Source: Prorocentrum cordatum (Eukaryota > Sar > Dinophyceae > Prorocentrales > Prorocentraceae). From it: a DNA stretch of 64,000 bases. This document shows positions 10,680-20,470 of this stretch, piece after piece (the stretch's first letter is position 1; each line of letters starts with the position of its first letter). The stretch is taken from NCBI GenBank assembly GCA_963575745.1, contig CAUYUJ010020148.1:1-64000 (forward strand), in the 5' to 3' direction. Below the pieces are notes generated by a model. That model was not told where the DNA came from, made no database searches, and was given only the letters and a program-made list of their open reading frames with translations. Both the position numbers and the translations under genes were made by a program.

Positions 10680-11560
10680 GGGGGGGCGGTGCGAGGCGTT
10701 GGAGTGTCCAAGATGGCCCAAGACGGCTCCAAGAGGGCCCCTGAGAGTCCCAGACAAGTTTCAAGGTGGCTCACGATAGCGCACGGTGCCTCAATATGGC
10801 TCCCAAGATGCTCCAAGAGGCCACAACAAAATTCCAAGACGGCTCCAAGAGGCCTCCGAGATCTCAGAGGAAACCCCCAAGAAGCCCAACTACGTCAAAG
10901 ACCAGAGGAACATCAGTGAGTTGTGCTTTCTCGCATTTTCGCTTCCAATGGCCATCCGAGGCCTCAAGATGGCTCCAAGATGGCCCATGAGAGCCCCAGG
11001 AGTGGTCCACGAGAGCCCCAAGACGGCCCCGAGACCGCACAAGAGCGCCCCAGCTTCAAGAGGGGTCCAGGAGGCGATGTTCGGTGCTCCCGAGGGGGGA
11101 GGCTGATTGAAGCTCCTCTCTTTTTGACCGATGTCCTCCAAGATGGCCCCGAGGACGCCCCTGAAGCTCCCGAGAGCGCCCCAAGAGGGCCCCAAGAGGC
11201 GCCCAGACGGCCCCAAGAGGCCTCCAAGAGGCTCCCAAGAGACCCCATACGAGGCCTCAAGAGGATCCCCGATGCACCCAACTCTCCCTCCTTCTCCTTC
11301 TTCTCGTCCTTCTCGTCCTCTTCCGTCCTCGCCCTTTTCCACCTCCTACTCCTCCTCCTTCTTTTCTTCCTCCTCCTCCTCCTCCTCCTCCTCCGACGAC
11401 GACGACGACGATGATTCCTCCTCCATCCTGCCCCTCTTGGGGGTAAATGACGGGTTTCCCCGCCCTCTGTTCTTCCGCATGATCTCCCATTTCCCTGATC
11501 GCCTCAAGTCCCCGGGGCATCGTTTCTGGATGGGCTGGTGGGGATACTTTTTGGTACGCG
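10680..11560 (+). mobile_element. CCAAGAGGCCCC-type composite element, copy 1
   Basis: Many ~11-13-bp units around CCAAGANGGCYCC are interrupted by a conserved core (10905-10965; TTCTCGC...TTCGCTTCC). A second core lies at ~11075-11130. The element ends at GTTTCTGGATGGGCTGGTGG near 11525. Copies with the same order are at 50480-51175 and 59600-60425. TCC and GAC microsatellites lie at 11345-11412. Confidence 0.8.
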
Positions 11561-12200
11561 GGCGCGCGAAACGGATCGGACGCCGGGCTAGCAGGGGCAG
11601 GCTATGCCACCGGCTGCGGCAAAAAGAAGCAACGAGCGACGCCAGGTGCGGAGGCGGAACTCAGGCGGCCACAATGGCGCCAAGGAGACGCAGGGCACCA
11701 GTCTGGCGAGGATACTTTTTTTGTCGCAGCCGCAGGCGAAGGCGCCGGCGGCGTCACAGGTCGGCTCGGGCTACGAGGCAGGTGGGGATGCGCGAAGCGT
11801 CAAGAATCTTCGGAGCATGCGGATGTGTTAAGCAATTGCGGCGAGCAGGATGTCTATCCCATCAGTGCACGCAACTCACGTGCGAACGATAGTACGAGTC
11901 TTACTAAATACGATCAGAACCGCGAACGGCCCTCGCCCCACCCACGAACACACCTACGGTCCGTGGAACATTTCTTTTGCAATATATTCACCGAGCTGGA
12001 CAATCAGGTCAATCTTGTTGGTCGTGCTGTTTTTTTGTTCATCGCATGTTGACCAACGAGGGTCGCCAACGGTGGGCCGAACGGGCAGGGATGCAAGGGC
12101 AGCCTTGGAAATTTGCTCATCCTTGCTATGCGACTTGGCTGTATCAATTGTTGGGATGCACTTCGCCGTCTTGGCGTGATGAGCGTGGACACTTGTTGTC
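11561..12200. other. element tail and featureless stretch
   Basis: 11545-11770 holds GGCGGCAAAAAGAAG-type sequence resembling the tail of the preceding element, also seen at 51170-51240 and 52670-52930. No gene or RNA is recognised from 11770 to 12200. Confidence 0.4.
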
Positions 12201-12475
12201 CACCCACCGTCCCGCTCCTCCCCCCTTGCGCTCCCCACCCCCTCTCTACCTCTGCCTCCCCTCCCCCTTCCTCCCCCTCCTTCTCCTGCCCTCCTCCCTA
12301 CTCCCTCCGCTCCTCCTCCTCTGCCTCCCCGCCTCCCTCTCCCCCTCCTCCCTCTCCCCTTCTCCCTCTCCCCCTCCTCCTCTGCCTCTCCCCCTCCTCC
12401 TGCCCTCCTCCCCATCCCCCTCCCCCTCCTCGAGCTCCGCTCCTGCGCCTGGGCCCTGCACCCTCCCCTCCCACC
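12200..12475. repeat. CTCCCC pyrimidine tract
   Basis: Almost uninterrupted C/T on the plus strand, in irregular CTCC and CCCCTCC units. Confidence 0.85.
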
Positions 12476-12479
12476 CAGA

Positions 12480-12665
12480 TGTCCGACGCCGCGCTTTTGT
12501 TCGCAGCGTGGCTCCCCGCAGGTCTGGACCCCCCTCCTGGGGACCAGCTCTTCTCATCCCGAATCGCTCTTCGACGGCTCCGGGGCGGCCCAGCCAGGGC
12601 CCCCATGAGGCCGAAGACGGCCAGAAGCCTTCCGTCGTGAACCTCGCGACGCGAGGATGTCAGGG
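12480..12665 (+). mobile_element. dispersed ~300-bp family, copy at 12.5 kb
   Basis: The shared order is visible: a TCCGACGYCGCG start, GTGGCTCCCC, GGTCTGGACCCC, CATCCCGAATCG, GACGGCTCCGGGG, GAGGCCGAAGACGGCCA, and the end CGACGCGAGGATGTCAGGG. The same order recurs about twenty times in the window, in both orientations. Confidence 0.8.
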
Positions 12666-12737
12666 TCGTGCCCCTCCCCCCCGCCCCTCGCACCCTGCCG
12701 CGGGAGCCTGGCCGGCGGCGGCGGCGGCCGACGAATC

Positions 12738-12794
12738 CTTGGCCTCCACCTGCTTCACCTTCGGTCGCGGAGGTCCCCCGGCCGGCTGCGGAGC
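12738..12794 (-). CDS. weak candidate proline-rich exon
   Basis: Minus-strand frame reading APQPAGGPPRPKVKQVEAK (19 codons, phase 0 at both ends), mostly G/C third positions. It lies between a GACGAG acceptor-like site and an AAG followed by GA. The phase would be compatible with the formin exon ending at 14255, but the residues do not match the FH2 segment expected next, so it would be a later exon or chance. Confidence 0.25.
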
Positions 12795-12799
12795 CTCGT

Positions 12800-12935
12800 C
12801 TTCCTCCTCCTCCTCCTCCTCCTACACCTCCTCCTCCTCCTCCTCCTCCTCCTCCTACACCTCCTCCTCCTCCTCCTCCTCCTCCTACACCTCCTCCTCC
12901 TCCTCCTCCTCCTCCTCCTACTCCCTACTCCATCT
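12800..12935. repeat. (TCC)n with TACACC interruptions
   Basis: TCC array broken at regular spacing by ACACC, about 130 bp. Confidence 0.9.
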
Positions 12936-12944
12936 CTGTTCCTT

Positions 12945-13794
12945 GTAAATGACACCTCCCTGTCGAACCCCAGACGTGTCCGTAGGCTGGGCTGGGCGTT
13001 TCGCCTGAGACATTATGATTCTCACCATTTCTGATCCTGAAGCTTGAAGAAAAGCACTTGCTTCAATGATTGAGGGTGAGCCGTTTGCGAAACGGAGCTC
13101 TCGCCCTAGCGCCGCGCATATTCGTCTTGAAAATTCGCGTTCTTGTTCAAACAACTTGAAGCCGTTTCATTCTCCAAATGTGGTTCTCCCCCTGCGTCGC
13201 GCACCTTCTTCTTAACCATTTGCAGCGGTTTCAAAGATCGGTAGGGATGACATCCCATGATGTGGTCTGGCACGATTCAGGATTGTCAGGGCGCAACAGT
13301 CATGTGGATTCGCAGTGTTGAAATATGTTCTTGCACAGTTCAGGGTTGTCAGGGCGCAATGGCCGCGTTTATTCGCGGCGTTGAAATCCCAGATATTGTG
13401 TTTTGGGACGATCTGGGACTCCCCAGTAATTATACATTAAGGAGTGTCCGAAACACCTCCCTGTTTGGAACACGGGAGAATCTCATCCGTTCTTTTTGGA
13501 AGTATTCGGACGGTTATCTTTTAGTGGGCCACTTCCTGTACCAACAATACTTGTTGCAGGGGCCTATGAAACTGGAACGTGGAGGGAGGTATATTATAAC
13601 ATCGTTGACGCGGCTTGGGTTTACAGTGGTCGTTCTCATCAACTCCTCCTCCTCCTCTTCCCTCCCTCCCTCCCTCACTCTCTCTTACCTTCTCCCTCCT
13701 CCCTCCTCCCTCCTTCCTCCCTCCTCCCTCCTCTCACCTCCCTCCTCCCTTTTCCTTCCCCCCCTCCCTCTACTGTCCTCCTCCTTCGCCCTCC

Positions 13795-13825
<31 letters not shown>

Positions 13826-13985
13826 TTCTTCTCCCTGCTTCCTCCCTCCCCTCTCTACCAATCGCGGGGATGGCGCCCCCACTGGCTCGGGGCCGCCAAG
13901 AGGGGGACCGTCTACGGTCCAGTCCTCCTTCCCCCCCTCCCTCCACCTCTCCTCCGTCCTCCTCCTCCTCCCTCCTCCACTCCAT
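12945..13985 (+). mobile_element. CTCTCGCC composite family, copy 1, with pyrimidine tail
   Basis: Head block TCCCTGTCG...GGGCGTTTCGCCTGAGA (12955-13015), one GAGCTCTCGCCCTAGCGCCG unit, GTCAGGGCGCAA-type units (13285-13400), and a terminal block with GGGGCCTATGA and GGCTTGGGTTTACA (13560-13630). It runs directly into a 340-bp TCC-rich tract. The order matches 30785-31640 and 31660-32530. Confidence 0.8.
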
Positions 13986-14099
13986 TTCTTTACATCCAAC
14001 TCTTCCCTGTCGCGCCCTCAGACGTCGATGGGGGCCCCTGGAGGCGTCCACAGCAACCCCAAACTCGCAATCAAAATCGAATCCCCCTCACCTCCTCTC

Positions 14100-14240
14100 C
14101 CCAAGCATCCTCCGCTTCGATTTGTTCGGTGCGTGTGCCCCTGCACCTCTCGACTCCTTCCCCGTGGCCGGTTTGCCGTCCCGAGTCGTTCCGTTGACGC
14201 CCCTGGGGCTCGACGCCGGAGTCCAGAGGCCAAGCACTGT
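14100..14240 (+). mobile_element. dispersed family fragment, 14.1 kb
   Basis: Carries CCCGTGGCCGGTTTGCCGTC, CCGAGTCGTTCCGTTGACG and GGGGCTCGACGCC in family order, but diverged. Confidence 0.5.
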
Positions 14241-14254
14241 GGCACACCGTCGGC

Positions 14255-14334
14255 CTTGAACTGATCGAGGCGCTGGACGCCGTGGCCTGCTCCTCCTCCG
14301 ACGGCTTGTGCCAGCAGTCGCAGGAGGGTCAGCC
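14255..14334 (-). CDS. formin FH2 exon (TLLRLL segment), tentative
   Basis: 80 nt, two bases plus 26 codons, reading TLLRLLAQAV and later VQRLDQFK. In FH2 domains a TLLH-like helix follows the GN..N.G..RG motif by about 25-30 residues, and this piece lies next downstream on the coding strand. The donor is AAG|GC, as in the other exons. The acceptor is CAG without a clear pyrimidine tract. The entry phase (2 nt) does not fit directly onto the exon ending at 14878 (phase 0), and about ten FH2 residues are missing between them, so a microexon of 3n+1 nt between 14335 and 14877 would be needed. Confidence 0.55.
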
Positions 14335-14877
14335 CTGCTCCCGCCCGTCAGCACCGTTTCACCAGTTCCCGTCCCCATCCCCAGACCGTTGACCTCGCCA
14401 TCGCTCGGACGTCCATTCCTGTGTTTTTTCGGTTTCGTGCGTGGTTTTTTCGCCAAGTGATCAAGGATGCTCCTCGATGGCCCTCGCCGAAGGAAACATG
14501 CACACGTCCGAGCGATGCCAAGTGACCGATTTACCTCCCCAGATGGGATATGTGCTGCTCCCTCCGGGCTTCGCGGGGGGGAGGGGGGGGGGAAGCTGAT
14601 GGGACCGAGATGCCATGACACAGTGCGGACAGGGATCGCTTCAACTGGAGGACTCCATGTTCATTTTAACTTTCGGAGCTCCGTGCAGATTTCTTGGATC
14701 GGGGCTGGGCCCACCTCCCTGGCGAGCGGAGCGCGCCAGGGAAGTGCCGGAAGCGCCGCCAGTGGGGCTCCAGCGCAGATGCGAGAACTCCGCACGCCGC
14801 TCCGAAAATTGACGTGTTTGCGCGAGTTGTCCTTCGATGATCTGTGCCTCCACCCTCGAGGGCGGTGCCCAGCCCGC
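14335..14877. other. intron with dispersed-family 5' fragment and 14-bp inverted repeat
   Basis: CATCGCTCGGACGT (14398-14411) pairs with ACGTCCGAGCGATG (14504-14517). 14655-14760 matches the 5' part of the dispersed family (TTCTTGGATCGGGGCTGG). A short formin exon may be hidden here but was not identified. Confidence 0.5.
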
Positions 14878-14954
14878 CTGCGAGACGCCCTTCAGCGACT
14901 CCATGCGGAAGCCACTCGCGCCGCCGCGCGCCGTGCCGTCGTTCAGCTTGTTGC
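14878..14954 (-). CDS. formin FH2 exon with GN-LN-GT-RG signature
   Basis: 77 nt, entered with two bases and leaving in phase 0. With the preceding exon's last G it reads GNKLNDGTARGGASGF followed by RMESLKGVSQ, the most conserved FH2 motif. FH2 domains form dimers that nucleate and processively elongate actin filaments in the cytoplasm. The acceptor is GGAG after a pyrimidine-rich run (CTTCCTCCACCAGCCCGCCG) and the donor is CAG|GCGGGC (GC type). Nearly all third positions are G or C. The frame remains open beyond both borders, but codon bias collapses after 14878. This exon by itself identifies the gene as a formin. Confidence 0.9.
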
Positions 14955-15341
14955 CTCCACAGGCGGCGGCGGGCTGGTGGAGGAAGCGTTCGAGGATCGA
15001 CGGCATGTTCGTGTCGTGGACACCCCAGCGTCGGTGTCTGACGCCGCTCGGATCTCTCAACCTTGGGCGATCGTCCGCTTTTCGATCACCATGTCTATTC
15101 TGGACGGTTCTTGGCCAGTGGCGGCATTCAACCTTGAACGCCCGCGTCGGATTGCTGCCGCGTCGACACGACACGTATTTGGGCGGCGCTCTTTTAAGAG
15201 ATAGCTCCTGGGAGGTCTTCGTGGGAACGATGACGGGCTCATGAGGCCAGATTCGTGAACCATTGAGCCATATAATATCAGCGGGATCAGGCCAGATTAC
15301 GGTCAGGAGCTTTTGCTTGGCGTGTTGCGGCGGCGGCCTCG

Positions 15342-15495
15342 GCGACACGCTATGCCTTGCGAGCGACTAGCGTGTCGCTCAGCTCAGCAGGGCGGGAGGC
15401 TTGAAGAAATGTTGGACGGTGGTGCTTGGAAACGGGGACGTGGGTAGCGTGTCGCGTCGAAGCGTGGTGGGCCAGAACCGGCGACGCGACACGCT
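15342..15495. repeat. cluster of AGCGTGTCGC inverted repeats
   Basis: GCGACACGCTA (15342-15352) pairs with TAGCGTGTCGC (15368-15378). AGCGTGTCGCGTCG (15446-15459) pairs perfectly with CGACGCGACACGCT (15482-15495). Four copies of one motif in alternating orientation lie within 154 bp. Confidence 0.8.
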
Positions 15496-15587
15496 GATTT
15501 TCGACAACGGGTGTACCATCGCCCATGCTGAATGTAACCTCCCAAGGGTTGCAACCGAGCCTATTGGGGTTTTGGAACCCCAGAGCC

Positions 15588-15720
15588 ATACATCTGACGT
15601 CGCGATGTTTCGCAACCTGGCTCCCCAGAGGTCTGGGCCCCTTCCCTGAAACCAACTCTTCATACCGAGTCCTTCTTCGACGGGCTCGAGGCCAAATGAG
15701 GGCCCCCAGAAGCTGAAAGC
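15588..15720 (+). mobile_element. dispersed family copy, 15.6 kb
   Basis: CTGACGTCGCGATGTTTCGC, CTGGCTCCCCAGAGGTCTGG, GAGTCCTTCTTCGACGGGC and GAGGGCCCCCAGAAGC in family order. Confidence 0.7.
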
Positions 15721-16510
15721 AGCCCGGATCCTTTCGTCGCGCGTGTTTTCTCCACGACGCGATCGGACCAGCCCTAAACGTGCTCGAAACTGCCGCCACT
15801 GGAAGCAACAGGCGCCCGGGCCTCGCCGCGCCGCCCCCGCGCCGCCGGCGCTGGCTTCGACGGGCCGGCGCCGCAGGGCTGGCCTCCGCGCGGACCGCCT
15901 CGATGGCGAGCGCCCTGGCCGAGTCTCGCGAGGGTGAGGTATCGGGCAGAAAATCTACGTAACTATCGGAGCCCATGGGGCCCGGGGCGACGAAACGGCT
16001 CGTGGCGAGGAGCAGGTTTCCCAGGGAGCGCTGAAGGGGCCCCTGCCGTGGGCCTGGAGCACATGGGCCTTGCATCTTGGTCTAAACCTCTCGCCCATGT
16101 TCTCCCTTTTCCACCTCCCCCTCCACCTGCAATGCCATCGTCGACGGTGGACGCATATGTTTCGCATCGCTGGTGCAGGCACGGCACCGACGCTGTCGGC
16201 GAACGCTTCGAAACGGCATGCCGCCAATTCCGTGTGTTCCGCGAGCTGACCAGCGAAGCCTGGCCTAGATGGGGCGGCGCGCCGCAGAGTGGTGGCGCGC
16301 TTGCGGCGCGCTTGTCGTCGTGTTGTCCGTTGGCCCACCCACGAGGGAGGGGACACTACAACAACCGCATATGGAGATGCGCTCCACTCACCCTCCGAGA
16401 GACCCTATCAGGCCGCGCAGAGGGGCAATGAGATCCGTCACGAAACCATTTGCAGCGTTGGCGGGCTGCAGATCCACAGGGATAACCTTCGCCCAGACGC
16501 GCATCCCTGA
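15721..16510. other. intron sequence, no gene called
   Basis: Short frames with high G/C third positions occur on both strands (15700-15930, 16140-16260). They lie inside the FH2 intron whose flanking exons join in phase without them. Nothing else was recognised. Confidence 0.4.
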
Positions 16511-16514
16511 ATCC

Positions 16515-16808
16515 GCGTGCCGCCCCTTCCTCCTGCATCCTCCCTCGACCTTCCCCTTTCCCTCCCTCCCTCCGTCCCCTCTCCATCCCTCCCCTCTCCC
16601 TCCTCCCTTCGCCCCTTCCTCCACCTCCGCCTTCTTCTTCCCCCCCTGCCTCCCCTCTCAACCTCCCCCTCCCTCTCCTCCCACCCTCCCCTCCCCCCGT
16701 TCCCTTCCCTCTCTCCTCTCCCCCAACCCATTCCCCTCCCCCCTCCCCTCCTCTCCCCTTCCCCTTCCATCCCCCCTCCCCCCTCCCTCCCCTTTCCCCC
16801 CCTCACCC
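16515..16808. repeat. CCCTCC pyrimidine tract
   Basis: About 290 bp of almost pure C/T on the plus strand, ending just before AACCCTAAC-like sequence. Confidence 0.9.
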
Positions 16809-17059
16809 CTGCACGTTGGACTAATCCCAACCATTTTGGGACTAACCCTAACAAACTGGTACTTTTTCCAACCAGCACGAAACACGAACTGGTACTAATT
16901 CTAACCGGGCAATGTCAGTACATCCCAACACCAAGTGTCACTTCTTACGCCTGCACATTCATCCCAACAGCTAGCATGACTGCCCGTGTTGGACGTTGTA
17001 CCAAAACTGCTTGTAACGACGTGGATGTCAAACTATAGATGTGGATGCCGGTGTTGATG

Positions 17060-18280
17060 AATCAGTGCTATACCTTCTAAACCCTCATGGCTTAAGGGCT
17101 TAATGGTTTAAGGTGCAAGGGCTTCAAGGTTTACGAACTTGAAGGATTAAGGGCTTAAGGGCATGAGGGTTGCCAGGAGATTTACGTTAGATTTGACTTT
17201 AAGGGTCTAAGGGCTTCAGGGTTCAAAATCTTAAGGGCCTCAAGGTTTTAGGATGTAACGGTTTAAGGGTTGAGTGTAAGGGTTTAATGGTTTAAGAACT
17301 TCATGGTTGATGGGTTCCGGGGTTGAATAATTTAACGGTTTAAAGGGATTGCACTGTAAGGGTTTGCGGGCTCTCGGGTTTAGTGGCTTAACGAAGGAAT
17401 GCGACAGCTTTCACGTTTGAAGATTTAAGTGGTACCGGTTTGAGTGTGTAAAGCATTACGGGCGTACGGGCTTAAGAGTTACATGATAATCGCTTCCTGT
17501 TGAAAGGGTTTAAAGACTTAAGGGCTTAAGGGTTTAAAGGCTTTTGGGGTTAAGGGTTGAAGGGTTTTATGAGGTTGCGGGGTTAAGGGTTTAAGGGCTT
17601 CAGGGTGTAAAGTGTTAAAGGCTTCACAGTTTACGCATCCAAGGCTTAAAGGCTTGAAATTGCCTCGGGACTTTGCGGGAAGGGTTTACGGGCTTGAGGG
17701 CTTAAGGGCTTACGGGGTGAGGGTTGACATGTTCGAGCGATAAAGGCTTATGTATTTCAGGAGTAAAAAGCTTACGGGCTTAAGGGTTTAACAGCTTCAC
17801 GAGTTACGAAATTAAGGGTTTAAGGGCTCAAAGGCTTGAGGCGTGCCTGGGGTATATAACTCAAGGGTTAATAGCCACAAGGGTTCAAGGGTTTAAGGTA
17901 TTAAGTGTCTTAGGGCTTAAGGGTGTGAAGGTTGAAAGGGTTAAGAGCTTAAGTGATCAATGGTTGAAGGGTTTAATGGTTCAAGCGCTTCGATGGTTAA
18001 GGTTTTAACGGTTTCAGGGCTTAAGGGTTTGATGGTTGCCTGGGGGGGGGTCACCTGAAGGGATTAATGGTTTATAGCTTAACGGCTTAAGGGTTCAAGG
18101 GCTTAAGTGCGTTAAGGTTCAAGGGATACGAGTTTAAGCGTTCGGGGGCTTTAGGGCTTAATGGTTTAACGGATTGGTTGCATAAGCGTTTGAAGACTTA
18201 ACAGTTCAAGGGCTAAAGGGCTTAAGGGTTTAAGCTCGTAAGTGGTTAAGGGTTTCAGGGCTCAAGGGCTTAATGGTTTC
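17060..18280 (+). repeat. degenerate GGGYTTAA (telomere-like) tract
   Basis: About 1.2 kb of imperfect GGGCTTAA and GGGTTTAA octamers, G-rich strand on plus. The unit is one base longer than the plant- and dinoflagellate-type TTTAGGG heptamer. Not a clean telomere; an old interstitial or independently expanded array. Confidence 0.8.
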
Positions 18281-18604
18281 GGCGACGGCGCCGCCTGCCA
18301 AGGTCCTCGACGACCACCCGCGGATGTGGGAGCCACGGGACACGACCGGAGGAGGGCGAGAAGGAGGAGGGCTCGAGTCAAGGTCTTGAGCAAGAGACGG
18401 CCTCGAGCCAACAGATGGTCCATTCACAGTGGATACGGAGAGAGAGAGAGAGGGAGAGAGCCGGCTGGGAGAAGTGGCGGGGAGACGTGCGAGCTGGTGC
18501 GGTGGGAGGGGGCGTCCAGCACGGAGGACAAAGCCCGGGCTTGAGCCCAAACTCGTGGCGGACGCCGAACAGCAACAACAGGACGGGGCCTGAGCCGAAA
18601 CGGA

Positions 18605-19190
18605 CGGCCACGGTGGGGGGGGGGGGGTAGGGGGGGTGGAGGAGCAGGGCGGAAGGGGTGGCGGCGCCGGCGAAAAGGCTGAGGGAAAGAGCTGGCGAGC
18701 GAGGAGGGGGGGGGGGAGGAGAGGGAGGAGGAGGGGGAGGAGGAGGAGGCGAGGGAGGAGGAGGAAGAGGAGGAGAGGGCGGAGGCGGAGGGGGGAGGGG
18801 AGGAGGAGGAGGAGGAGGAAGATGACGCCCGTAGGACGCCAATGAGGCTTCTCATGTAGGTCGTCTGGAGTTCATGCTGAGCTGGTTGGAACTTGTATCA
18901 GAGTGGCTGGATGTAATACTGAAGTGGTTGGCATGTGCTCTCGTTGCGTTTCCCGTCGCCCCTTCCCTTCCCCCCAGCACGAGGCGCTGAGCACGCCAGC
19001 GGCCTATCTCTTCCCCCCCCCCCCTCCCCTCCCCCTCCCCTCCCCCCCTCCCCCTTCCCCCCCTCCCCCCTCCCCCCCCCCTCCCCCCCTCCCCCCCCCC
19101 CTCCCCCTTCCCCCTATTTCCCCCCCCCCCCCCCCCCCCCCCTCCCCCCCCTCCCCCTCCCCGTCCCCCCTTCCCGTCCCCCCGCGCAAG
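18605..19190. repeat. GGA tract followed by a poly-C tract
   Basis: Plus-strand G/A-rich array at 18605-18830, then C/T-rich sequence with runs of up to ~20 C at 19010-19185. The two have opposite purine/pyrimidine sense, so they could pair with each other. Confidence 0.85.
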
Positions 19191-19210
19191 GCGCTGAGCG
19201 AGTCGGCGGC

Positions 19211-19296
19211 CTATCTTCAGGACGAGCCTGAGGATCTCCGGGAAGCGCTTGCTGTCTCGCACCTGCCGCATCGCGTCCGCCACCGTGTCCAGCTGC
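19211..19296 (-). CDS. formin FH2 exon (coiled-coil segment)
   Basis: 86 nt: one base, 28 codons, one base. Reads QLDTVADAMRQV then DSKRFPEILRLVLKIG, the helix that leads into the GN..N.G motif of FH2. The leading G completes an AGG Arg codon from the exon ending at 22462, and the final G joins the GC of the exon at 14954 to give Gly, so both junction phases fit exactly. The acceptor is TTTGCAG and the donor is ATAG|GC. A poly-C tract lies directly downstream in the intron and a GAC microsatellite directly upstream. Confidence 0.88.
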
Positions 19297-19299
19297 CTG

Positions 19300-19660
19300 C
19301 AAAGACGACGGCGACGGCGGCGGCGACGATGGCGACGGTGGCGACGGCGATGACAGCAACGTCAACGTCGACGTCGACGAGGGACGATGGACGACTGACG
19401 GACGACGGAAGACAGACGACGGACGGGAGAACGGACGACGGACGACGACGACGGCGGCGGGGGCGGAGGCGGCGGCGACGATGATGTCGTCGGACGACGG
19501 TCGACGACGAGCACGACGACAGCGGCGACGACGCCGGTCACGGCGACGGCGGCGACCACGACCACGTCGACGACGACGGCCACGACGACGACGACAACGA
19601 CATCGACGACGACGACGACGGACGACGACGGCGATGACGCCGCCACTGCCGTCGGTGTTC
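19300..19660. repeat. GAC/ACG trinucleotide tract
   Basis: Imperfect GACGACG repeats over ~340 bp. They give Asp- and Val-rich spurious frames. Confidence 0.85.
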
Positions 19661-20242
19661 GTGTAGTTTTGGGCCGTTTTTCATAATGTTTTGGGTTATC
19701 CCGGTCGTGTCCGGAAGTCTTCGGAGATTGGCGAACATTTCTCGGATTAATTCGATGGCCATCGACCGTTTCCAGGCACCTCCAAGCGCCCCAAGCGGTG
19801 CTGGAGCTTTCAGGTGGGGCGCCCCCGTGGCAAAGCAGGAAAAAGTCCTGTGAGCTTGGTGGAGGGTGCTGGAGAGAGTGAGAGGTGAGAAGGGGAGGAG
19901 GGCGTGAGGGAGGACGAGGAGGTAAATGAGAAGGCGGAGGAGGAGGAGGAGGAACATGGAAAAGAGGCAGATAAGAAGGAAGAGGAGGAGGAGGAGGACG
20001 ACCGTGAAGATGAAAATGCTAGTGGTCTGCGGCGAGAGGCAGTCCTGCGTGAGTGCAGCAGGGGGCTGGGCAGTGCAAAGGCACGTGCCCTCCCGCTGGC
20101 CGCCGCTCCTTGCAATCGTTGCCTGCCAGCCGCGCGCATCGGGGCCTGGCGCGATTCGGCCTGCATGGGGGCATCCTGCGCCTTCTTTGCCAGGGCAGAC
20201 GCAATCAACCAACTCGGGTGCACCGAACACAGAAGGAAGACG

Positions 20243-20300
<58 letters not shown>

Positions 20301-20301
20301 C

Positions 20302-20359
<58 letters not shown>

Positions 20360-20424
20360 CTGGTGATGCTGATGATGCTGATGATGACGATGATGGTGAC
20401 GATGGCGATGCTGACTTTGATGAT

Positions 20425-20470
<46 letters not shown>

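Noticed and set aside
13257-14264. 335-codon plus-strand frame
   Set aside because: It crosses the composite element and its TCC tract; low-complexity Ser/Pro/Leu.
14467-15204. 245-codon plus-strand frame over the FH2 signature exon
   Set aside because: It is the antisense shadow of the exon at 14878-14954; the minus reading gives the conserved FH2 motif.
15700-15930. Minus frame DSARALAIEAVRAEASP as a formin exon
   Set aside because: It lies between exons 19211 and 14954, which already join in exact phase as ...KIG-N...; inclusion would break FH2.
17060-18280. True telomere or chromosome end
   Set aside because: Units are degenerate, eight bases long, and unique exons lie on both sides.
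20060-20220. Exon-like island in the purine region (ALAKKAQDAPMQAES on minus, CSRGLGSAKARALP on plus)
   Set aside because: Both strands look equally coding and the flanking FH2 exons splice in phase without it.
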